This document shows positions 10,251-18,299 of a stretch of DNA of 64,000 nucleotides, piece after piece (position 1 is the stretch's first letter; the number at the start of each line of letters is the position of its first letter). The DNA is taken from NCBI GenBank assembly GCA_028095005.1, contig CM051461.1:47852812-47916811 (forward strand), read 5' to 3'. Source of the DNA: Rhynchospora pubera (lineage: Eukaryota; Streptophyta; Magnoliopsida; Poales; Cyperaceae). The position numbers and the translations under genes are program-made. Below the pieces are notes generated by a model that was not told the DNA's origin, searched no databases, and saw only the letters and a program-made list of their open reading frames with translations.

Positions 10251-10450
10251 AACGCGTTTATAAACCGCGCCTCTCTCTCTCCTCTCGAACGCGTTTTATA
10301 AACGCGTTAGAAGCCTTAAAACGCGTTTATAAAACGCGCTAAAAGGTGCAGTGATTGCGGCGAAAGTTTCTGACTTTGCGCGTTATTTTGTGATTTTACG
10401 CGTTTATGAAACGCGTACGAAGCCTTCTTACCCTTTTAAAAACGCGTTCG
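10251..10450. promoter_or_regulatory. Palindrome cluster 1 plus TATA-like box
   Basis: Copies of the motif are at 10252-10269, 10289-10307, 10321-10339 and 10398-10416, with a half site near 10441. The core is ACGCGT-TTATAAA-ACGCGT with one base more or less in the centre. A CATATAAATAC box follows at about 10466 and an ATG at 10535. The outermost sites lie within the terminal inverted repeat. Confidence 0.6.
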
Positions 10451-10534
10451 AGAGATCTAATTTCCATATAAATACCCAACCTTCTGTCGTCCAAAATCAA
10501 AAAAAAAGGAAAAAGATCTGAAAAAAAGAAAAAA

Positions 10535-10684
10535 ATGAGAGAAAAAGAAGAGTTAGATGGTGGAATGCAAAATAATATTAGTTGGTGCGAAACTAATAGC
10601 CATAAGGGTTGTATGCGGCACACTTATTCACTGATACAGAGTCGCACACAATCCTTATGGCTATTAATATTCCACCAACTTTAA
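10535..10684 (+). CDS. 49-aa ORF in the Mutator element (unidentified)
   Basis: ATG at 10535 follows a TATA-like box and an A-rich leader; a stop is at 10682-10684. The frame starts MREKEELDGGMQNN and contains the two arms of a strong inverted repeat (10580-10680). I do not recognise it. It may be the 5' stub of a gene whose body was lost, or the leader of a non-coding hairpin transcript. Confidence 0.25.
   Translation: MREKEELDGGMQNNISWCETNSHKGCMRHTYSLIQSRTQSLWLLIFHQL
10580..10680. repeat. Hairpin with 40-bp arms
   Basis: Arms 10580-10619 and 10641-10680 are inverted copies matching at 33 of 40 positions, with a 21-nt loop. Three of the mismatches would be G:U pairs in a plus-strand transcript. 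The best block is TAATAGCCATAAGG. The size and symmetry resemble a plant microRNA precursor or a captured inverted duplication. Confidence 0.7.
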
Positions 10685-11159
10685 AATAAAAACTTTCCTG
10701 TGGAATCTGTTATTACGTGTAGAGGACGGTTTGTTGGGCTGGGTCTACGAGTCATAACACCGCAGCCGGCATCCTTGGATGAGAATCTGCATACATGCAG
10801 TCATCCTCATCCAAGTCTCAGAAAAAGAGAGGGTCAATATGACAATCAGTCGCCCGACTCTTGTCTATTAGTTGCGGTGATGTTTTCTCTTCCCACCCTT
10901 AGCAATGGATCTTCTACAATTTTTTTTATGTGGTTCAAAATTTTAATATCATGTATTTTGTAATTTTTTTTGTTGTGTATTGTGTGGTTCAAAATTTTAA
11001 TAAATTGTAATTGTGTTTTTTATTATAATGTTTATTGAGTTGTAATGTCTAATATAATTTAAATAAATATTATGTCTTTTAATATTAATATTTCGAATTT
11101 CACAATAAAAATGAAAATGGATAAAATAAAAACTAAAATAAATTAGATAATAAAACTTA

Positions 11160-11335
11160 CAACACATATACTACACGAATTAATACATATACTAAAACAC
11201 GAATTAATACATATACTAAAACATAAAAGAAAACAGATAATAATAGAACACACAATAATAAAAACATCTAATTATAGAAAACCTAATTATAGAACACACA
11301 ATAATAAAAACATCTAATTATAGAAAACCTAATAA
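11160..11335. repeat. Short tandem repeats in the Mutator element
   Basis: Two AT-rich tandem duplications: a unit of about 25 bp with cacgaattaatacatatact (twice, 11174-11222) and a unit of about 44 bp with acacacaataataaaaacat (twice, about 11247-11335). They lie just beyond the stop of the minus-strand ORF. Confidence 0.75.
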
Positions 11336-11641
11336 TCAGTCCAAATGATATATGTCATTTCCATTTAACGGGTGATTTTCAAATCCAGGAGGACATGCCT
11401 GTTGCAAACGCAACCAAACGATTCCATCTCCACGTCGGACATGATATCCTCCATCCCTCTTAACTACATCTGTCCAATATTTCGGCTCTCTGACTTCAAA
11501 AACGTCGCGTTGAAAAACCTTCACGTAAAATTTGTCGGAAGGATAGTGCAAGTAGACGTGCCGAAGAATATCTCGTTTACTTATTCCTCCATCTCCTTGT
11601 AGAAGCACACCGGTACAAACATGACGTGGTTTAGTTGACAT
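11336..11641 (-). CDS. 101-aa ORF in the Mutator element (unidentified)
   Basis: ATG at 11641, stop at 11336. The product is basic and soluble-looking (starts MSTKPRHVCTGVLLQGDGG, ends HPLNGNDIYHLD), with no membrane segment and no domain I recognise. On the minus strand a CTATAAATAG box lies about 95 bp upstream (about 11735), and palindromes start at 11759. This gives it the same promoter layout as the other three frames of the element. It is divergent from the plus-strand ORF at 12169. Confidence 0.45.
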   Translation of the reverse strand: MSTKPRHVCTGVLLQGDGGISKRDILRHVYLHYPSDKFYVKVFQRDVFEVREPKYWTDVVKRDGGYHVRRGDGIVWLRLQQACPPGFENHPLNGNDIYHLD

Positions 11642-11758
11642 TATGTTTTCTCGGTTTCTTTTCTCTGCGTAACTTCTCTAAAGTTTTGGTTTTTGATTTC
11701 TGAATTTTCGACGTGAATTTGCAGAGAAGCAGGACTATTTATAGACTCAACCCTTATT

Positions 11759-12044
11759 ACGCGTTTATAAAACGCGTAATAAGGTTTGAGCGCGTTTTAT
11801 AAACGCGTACGAAGGGCTAAGTTAATGGAATTCAATACTTTCGCAGGGTGTCAGTCTGTTTTACTGTTTTACCTGGACACCACCTTCGTACGCGTTTATA
11901 AAACGCGTTCGGAGGCCTCCAACGCGTTTTATAAACGCGTACGAAGGTGGTGTCCACTTTTTTAGCAGCGTGATACTGTGTTTGAGCAGCGTTTTGTAGC
12001 GCGTTTTTTGAGCAGACCCCTATTCTAGCGCGTTTTATAAACGG
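11759..12044. promoter_or_regulatory. Palindrome cluster 2: divergent promoter
   Basis: Palindromes at 11759-11777, 11790-11808, 11890-11908, 11922-11940 and 12028-12044 lie between a minus-strand ORF (starts 11641) and a plus-strand ORF (starts 12169). A TATA-like box is on each side (minus about 11735; plus CTATATATATC about 12057). This looks like a bidirectional promoter. Confidence 0.6.
11874..11956. repeat. 83-bp near-perfect palindrome
   Basis: The arms 11874-11909 plus GGAGG, and CCTCC plus 11921-11956, are exact reverse complements, giving 41 paired positions. One unpaired base (c at 11910) sits beside the central GGAGGCCTCC. The arms include two of the 19-bp ACGCGT palindromes and a flanking ACCACCTTCGT / ACGAAGGTGGT pair. 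Confidence 0.9.
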
Positions 12045-12168
12045 CTAAATAATTGCCTATATATATCTCAATTCGTTCTCCTATTTCGTATCAAAAAATC
12101 ACAAACAAAAGACGTGAAAAATCAGAAAAATCACAAACAAAAGACGCGTAAAATCAGAAATTTGAGAA

Positions 12169-12318
12169 ATGGAGAAGGATCAAAACAATAATAAGATGGG
12201 GGAGGAAACATCCAAGGTGGGAGAGGGAACACCTAATGTGGGAGAAGAAAGGATCCCATTATACGGCCCTCCGAAGAGAAGGGCCGTCTCGGCTGTACGT
12301 CGTTTTCCTCCAGGATAA
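12169..12318 (+). CDS. 49-aa ORF ending in an SUVH-like VSAVRRFPPG motif
   Basis: ATG at 12169 follows palindrome cluster 2 and a TATA-like box; stop at 12316-12318. The product is polar with a repeated VGEGTP/VGEER pattern and ends PPKRRAVSAVRRFPPG. That tail resembles the short motif before the SRA domain of plant SUVH5/6 histone methyltransferases (inference; the similarity is brief). The frame stops 4 bp before the truncated transposase gene coming from the other strand, so it may be a stub left by an internal deletion. Confidence 0.35.
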   Translation: MEKDQNNNKMGEETSKVGEGTPNVGEERIPLYGPPKRRAVSAVRRFPPG

Positions 12319-12322
12319 AAAT

Positions 12323-13696
12323 CTAACCACACACTGAGAACAATCTACCTTTGTATCGGCCCGATAAAAAACTAGCATCAATTGAGATAACAGGTCTGGC
12401 ATATTTCATCGCTTCTATGCACGGACCAAAAGCCCAGGCTGCCATCTTGAAGACGCCAACGTTAGGATCGTTTGTAGGCCAAGAAACTATTGTGTATTTC
12501 GTTCCTGGGGTTGTCGCCTTCATTGCCTCCAGGAGGCGCGGAAGTTTATTGTAGGCCCCTTCCCAAGACCCAAACAATTGCTCCAACGCTCGCTCCCTCC
12601 CACGCCATAGTTTATTATAAGTCGGTTCAATACGTGGATATCTAGCCCTTATGAGGCTTCCTATGTCCTGGACACTTTTTCCCAAATTTTTTTTCAATTC
12701 ATCTCTAACGTGTTCAGCAATGAGACTAGCTGTAAGGTTTGCGTGACCTTTTTGGTCCGGGGGTCTCGAACAAATATGCTCATTTGGATTGGTAGAGATC
12801 TTCCAATTTGTATTATAACTCTCACGTCTACCATACAATCGCCACTTACAATTCGGTTTTTGCATGCAAACCATTACAATTTTTTGTTTATTGCTAGTTT
12901 CCGTTCGAACTTCTCGATTTGTTTTGCATGAAACATCACAGACAGCTAGAATTAGTTGTTTTTTGGAACCGAATCGTTTACCAACAGCAAGTTCGCCTTG
13001 TGGCCCTAAACTACGCTCCGGCATACCAGCATACTCAAACATGGAAATATCACACAATTCACTTACAGGATGGTGCAAGTCCGTCCTTCCTGAAACGTAT
13101 GGCTGGTCGCAGTTTGCATAAAAAGACACTTCTCTCTCGGAGAAGTCCTCCACATCGGTATATTCTTCTCCGGTAGGAAGGTCGGAGTAAGTTGCCGGAC
13201 CCTCATCTTCATCACCATCGGCAACCTCGACTTCATCTCCTGATATGTTATTGTCTTGCGTGGGAATGGACTGTTCGCCAGTGTATTGGTAAGGGGTGGA
13301 TTGCTGGCCACACATAAGGTTTAAGGAAGTGTTTGGCTCACTGCTACCGGGCTCGTCAAGGGGTGTTAGGTTCAGATCTAGTCCCGTGCCATATACGGGG
13401 ATGAAATCAACATGCAACTCAATAATCGGTAATCCTCTCGTCTCGAATGTCTCGTGGTAAAAAAGACGCCATTGATCTTCTGAATTTACAGGAAGAAATA
13501 GCGATTCATATCTCCCATTTACAATATCGTTGTAACGACCATGGATATTCAAAGTGTACTGGGTTTCTAAAATCTGTAGCCTGCTGTATAATTCATTTCG
13601 AATTTCAGCAAATATGGTATGCATACTACAACCGATGTGGAAGTAAGAAGCACCAAAAGTTGGACATTGGTTGTCATATATTGTAATTGTAGACAT
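12323..13696 (-). pseudogene. mudrA-type Mutator transposase, C-terminally truncated
   Basis: 457 codons from ATG at 13696. The order is a PB1-like N-terminal region (residues about 1-105), an acidic linker (about 150-200), a MuDR DNA-binding-type domain with LAVGKRFGSKKQL and CMQKPNCKWRLYGR (about 238-290), and the beginning of the MULE transposase domain with VISIDASFLSGRYKG (about 438-453), where the first catalytic Asp of DDE lies. The frame then stops, so the remaining catalytic residues and zinc knuckle are missing; full-length relatives are roughly 700-900 residues. A TATATAA box (about 13775) and palindrome cluster 3 lie upstream. It might still bind element ends. Confidence 0.85.
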
Positions 13697-13897
13697 TTTT
13701 GGATTTGATTGATAGGTTTTTAAATTGTAAGAGATAATCTGTTGTTGACGATTTCAATTCTGCGAGAATGTATAGTCTTATATAACTTCAAATAACGCGG
13801 TTATAAATTTACAAACTTATAGACAGAAATGACTAAAGTTCGATCGAAATGACTAAAGTTTGATCGAAGTGATAGAAGTTGGAATGTTGCCCTCCCA

Positions 13898-14074
13898 GCG
13901 CGTTTTATAAACGGGTAACAAGCCTCCTAGCGCGTTTTATAAACGCGTTAATTGCGTTTTAACTATTCCGAAAGTTCAGCCTTCTAGCGCGTTTTATAAA
14001 CGCGTTTTAAGGCTTGTAACGCGTTTATAAAATGCGTTCGAGAGGAGAGAGAGAGGCGCGGTTTATAAACGCGT
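13898..14074. promoter_or_regulatory. Palindrome cluster 3 upstream of mudrA
   Basis: Palindromes are at 13898-13916, 13930-13948, 13987-14005, 14019-14037 and 14057-14074, the last three within the right terminal inverted repeat. On the minus strand they precede the transposase TATA-like box at about 13775 and ATG at 13696. Confidence 0.6.
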
Positions 14075-14160
14075 TGGAACTTTCTTCTTATTAAAAAAAA
14101 ATAAATAATTCTTTGTATTAAATTTTTTGGTGTCTGAATTTTTATATTAAATAATTTCGG

Positions 14161-14725
14161 CCCAGTCAATGAATAGAGTAATTTCATTTCATACTCTTTA
14201 GGGTGTTCTAAAGGAAAATAAGTATTGATCACAGTAAGAGAGAATTTTCACCAAGTTACAGCATGAAATGCACATGATATGTTTAATACTTCCGGTACAT
14301 TGGCTGGGAACCAGGATGGTACAGTACTGATTATTGTCATCAAGCTGATTACTGAACCCACTAGGTTTGATTCTGGCATGCTTTAAAGTAACTGTTGTTC
14401 TAACATGCTGAGGAGCTATATATACACAGCTTATATGACTCTATAAGCATTATTTTGTCCAATTAGTTTTGGACATTTAACTGTTCTCCGCCTTCCATCA
14501 GCTTAGTTACATTTTTTTAATTAAATTAATCCAGTTACTTGTTAACTATCTTATATTGAAGTTCTGTGATTAATTATTTTCTTGCAGGTGTTCAACTGCT
14601 TCTGCACTAGAAAGTGTAACCAAGAAGTAGAAAAAGGAAAGAAAATGAAGTGCACGAATGAAGCTTTTTCTGATTCCTTGTATTCACTGGAATGTGAATA
14701 AGAAACTAGAATGTGTAAATATTTC
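14161..14725 (+). pseudogene. 3' UTR remnant of GH17 pseudogene 1
   Basis: Resumes the GH17 3' region directly after the Mutator element. It is collinear with 61865-62425, including the intron acceptor cttgcag and the second 3'-UTR exon starting gtgttcaactgcttctgcac. From 14725 to 15172 I see only AT-rich sequence without genes. Confidence 0.8.
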
Positions 14726-15169
14726 ACTCCTTCAGACTCAGTAGAATCTATCAGGATACTTCTATAGTTTCTTTCTTAAATTTTCCGAGATTCAAGAGTT
14801 TAATGTATAGCTTTCTGTTTTTCTAGAGCTATAATCTAAATTCTCAATACACAATTAATACTACAAGAAGCTATTTAAATCATTAGTTATATTACAAATT
14901 AAAACATGAAATGTTCATAAATATTTATTTGCGTGCTAATATATCATTGGCATTTGTGGGACTAGTTGTTCTACATATTAAATTGAAATAATTATGTTTT
15001 TTTTCTAATTAATAATTAATATTTACTAATTGTTGAATATGTTCATAACATGAGAATAAGAATATGGTATCAGTCAAAGCAATATTGACTGCAAATGCAG
15101 ACTATATAATAGAATAAGACACATTAAAGTATAAATAAATACCGTTGACTATACTATATATATGAATTG

Positions 15170-15172
<3 letters not shown>

Positions 15173-15226
<54 letters not shown>
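15173..15226. repeat. (AAT)n microsatellite
   Basis: About 18 uninterrupted trinucleotide units. Confidence 0.98.
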
Positions 15227-15227
<1 letters not shown>

Positions 15228-15506
15228 CCAACAAAAGTGTTGATTACATTAGGGAATAGGGATAGACACATAAAACAATTAGAATCTTAAATTGTAACTA
15301 AATATAACAAAAAAAAATCTCAAGAAAAGTATAAAATAAAAAAATTGTTAGCTCAATAATAATGAGTCAACATTATATTTACTATAAAATAGACATCGTT
15401 ATCGACTTATCGTCAGTGAAATAGTCAACATTTTTGCTTTAACAAAAAAGTCTGCACTTTTCGCAGAAAGGCCCAGATTATTGGCCCGCTAGAATTACTG
15501 GAGTCA

Positions 15507-16912
15507 CTGAAAAATTTAAAAATAGTATTAAATTAATATAATATATTAAAAATAATATTAATATAATAATATTTTTTTAAATATTAACACGAGATCGGAA
15601 TCTCAGATTCCGAACGTAAGATCGGATTCTTGGATTCCGATCTTAGCTTTTTAATTTTTTTATATATTATTTATTTATTTATTTAATTAGAAAAAATAGA
15701 TAATATATTGTAAAAATAATGAAAAAATATGGAAAAAATCAGAAATAATTAAATTAAATTTTATTTGTAATTTAGTATTTTTTGAGAAAATTAAATTTAT
15801 TTTCATTTTAATTAATTTATTTAATTAAAATATAAATTGTTATAAGTTATTTAATTAAATGAATTGTACCATTTAGAAAGAATTATAAATTTTCAGAATT
15901 TGCAGGGATAAAAAAGCATAATTCTTTCAGAATGTTCAAAGTTTTATTAATCCTTTCTGCATTTGCAGGGATACAAAGGCATAATTTGAACATTAAAACT
16001 TTAAACATGCATAACTTTCGATAGGAAGGTCTGTTTGGGGCGATCGAGCACAATCCGGAAAGCTGACGACGAGATCTACACATGTTATCGGGGTGAAACC
16101 CCTTAACGACCATTTTCGAAGCCAAAAAACGCTCTCTGGACTTCCAAAATCCACATTGAAAGTTTACAAACCTAAAAACCACTCTAAACTACTAAAAATG
16201 TTTTTAAAATTATAAATTAATTATTAAAAAGAGAAATGCAGTAAATCAAGTGAATTTAGTCTTTCTTCTCCGTCTCAGTAAAACATCAATCTCGTGTGAT
16301 TCCTTTCTAACGCAATCCAGAAAGTGCTTCCTTGATCATGAGACTCGACATGATTGTTTAATATATAATATGAAAATAATATATACAGAGGACGACATCC
16401 GGGACGCATATCAAATGGTTGTATAAAAATTTATAATTTTAATTTAAATTAATTAAAAATTTATACTTAATTATTCATTTTTTAATTAAATAAATTAATT
16501 AAATTTATATTTAATTAAATAAATTAATTCAAGGAAAATAAATTTAATTTTCCAAAAAAAAATACTAAATTACATATAAAATTTTGTTTAATTATTCCTG
16601 ATTTTTTTATATTTTTTCAATATTTTTAGAATATATTATCTATTTTTCTAATTAATTAACTAATTAATAAACTAATAAATAAATAAATAATATATAAAAA
16701 AATTAAAAAGCTAAGATCAGAATCTCGAATTCCGATCTTAGCTAAGGTCGGAATCCGGAATTCTGATCTTAGCTAAGATCGGAATCCAGGAATCCGATCT
16801 TGCGTTCGGAATCTGGGATTCCGATCTCGTGATACTATTTAAAAAAATATTATTATATTGATATTATTTTTAATATATTATATTAATTTAGTATTATTGT
16901 TTAAAATTTCGG
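15507..16912. mobile_element. Foldback Mutator-like element, copy 2 (complete)
   Basis: 1406 bp between perfect 9-bp duplications ctggagtca (15498-15506 and 16913-16921). The inverted arms are each some 350 bp and very AT-rich, with repeated GGAATC...GATTCCGATC motifs towards the ends. The middle is unique and shared with copy 1. This copy has the uninterrupted site that defines the insertion at 540-7096. Its centre carries a 99-codon open frame on the minus strand (15883-16182) equivalent to that in copy 1. Confidence 0.9.
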
Positions 16913-16964
16913 CTGGAGTCATGATCCGAAATTACTATTCCAATCCGCTAACAAGTCCCATATC

Positions 16965-17544
16965 TAGGGCTGTCAATGAAACCCGTTTACCCGTTTACCC
17001 AACCCGTACCGTACCGTATAAGACGGGTATGGGTAAAGTTTTATTTTCGTTAAGTTAACGGGTACGGGTACGAGTAAGAAGATTTTTTCGTTAATTTAAC
17101 GGGTACGGATACGGGTAAAAACTATTTCATACCGTTTTCATAACGGGTAATTGCCACAATTAAAAAGATACAATTACATGATACCTATGGCATCTTATAT
17201 TGCATGATTGGTAAACAAATATTGCTAGATTTTATTTAAGATTTATAATTCTTTCCATTCAGTGTACGAAAAAATAAAAAAGCATAAACCTAAAATATTC
17301 GCCACCATTGTTGCACTTTATTAATATACTTATTGATATAATTTATTTATACAGAGTGTACAAATTTTATTATTATTATTATATTTATTTTTAACGGTTA
17401 TCGTACCCGTACCGTTAATTCTAAATGGGTACGGGTAAGGTACGGGTAAAGCTATTTTTAACAGGTACAGGTAAAGAAAATTTTAACGGGTACGATAATG
17501 AAAATTCCTTCTACCGTACCGTACCGTACCCATTGACAGCCCTA
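16965..17544. mobile_element. hAT-type MITE, copy B
   Basis: Begins TAGGGCTGTCAATG and ends CATTGACAGCCCTA. The target duplication cccatatc lies at 16957-16964 and 17546-17553, with one extra g at 17545. The interior is nearly the reverse complement of copy A (1078-1621), including the gccaccattgttgcacttta block. Confidence 0.9.
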
Positions 17545-18299
17545 GCCCATATCCTAACATCCGTTTATAGTTTTAGGCACATCTTCATCCCCACTGGACT
17601 AATCACTAATGTCCAAACTTTGAAACCCAAATAACCTCTCTCACTCGAAGAAATCAAGATAAGCCATGCGAGAATGGCTGAATGGGATCAAGTTCTAGGG
17701 AGAAGCATTCTTCTCTACCTCATCCGCTCACTTCATATTCCTTATCAGATCCCGAATTACCTTTTTCCGGCCCAGGTTGGTACTGTCCAAATTTCAACCA
17801 AAGATAAATCTGTGTATTAAGTTCTTTAGGAAATCTCAAGACAAAGTTTCACAAATAGGAAGAACCCTGTGCTCAGATGGGTTTTCTGACATCAGTTGCA
17901 CAAAAAGAAAATAAGAAAAAACTACCCCAGGAATGCCCATTATGTGCCTTAGAAAATAAAAATAGAAACAATTAACACACACAATTTTATTTTTTTTAGA
18001 ACGAAGAACCCCAAGAAGGGGTGCCTAATATCATTAACAAAAGTAAAAAGGTTTAGAGTCATAAGCAATGACTCATACAGTAATCCAACAAAAAAAACTA
18101 CCAATACGACAAAAGCCTCCTAAAAGCAAACAACTTTTACTATTTCAAACAGACAAAATAAAAACAACAACAGACATTAATCCTGCCTAAGCATTTTCTG
18201 AAGTGTCATTTGTTGCATCCGTCACATGACCGTCCTCCCCTAGTTCAGGCTGTGAGAAAACTCTAGCAACAGTAGGAACTACTTGTGTAGAACTCCTAA

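Larger units (their letters stand above)
10169..14160. mobile_element. 4-kb gene-bearing Mutator element with palindrome clusters
   Basis: Flanked by the perfect 9-bp duplication cccagtcaa (10160-10168 and 14161-14169), inside the 3'-UTR intron of GH17 pseudogene 1. Nearly identical TIRs of about 180 bp begin CCGAAATTATTTAATAT. It contains a truncated mudrA-type transposase (minus strand), three further short frames, and 14 copies of a 19-bp palindrome in three clusters. The frames are arranged as + (10535), - (11641), + (12169), - (13696), so adjacent pairs converge or diverge. Both convergent pairs look tail-truncated, as if internal deletions had joined gene remnants. Non-autonomous as it stands. 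Confidence 0.9.
15463..17745 (+). pseudogene. GH17 beta-1,3-glucanase pseudogene, copy 2 (5' end only)
   Basis: Matches the promoter, leader and exon 1 of the intact gene: the TTATTGGCCCGCTAGAAT block at about 15479, the CGAAATTACTATTCCAATCCG block after the foldback element, the CT-rich leader, and the exon-1 start near 17665 (catgcgagaatgg). The reading frame is scrambled by an inserted base and changed codons. Exon 2 and everything downstream is absent. Two transposons have landed in its promoter. Bases 17745-17967 show nothing recognisable. Confidence 0.8.

Noticed and set aside
12864..13176. Open frames on the plus strand over the transposase gene
   Set aside because: They are antisense to the clear mudrA-type coding frame and have no recognisable content.
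10251..14074. CRISPR-like array of short palindromic repeats
   Set aside because: The palindromes lie in promoter clusters of a plant Mutator element, spacers are irregular and share sequence, and the window is eukaryotic.
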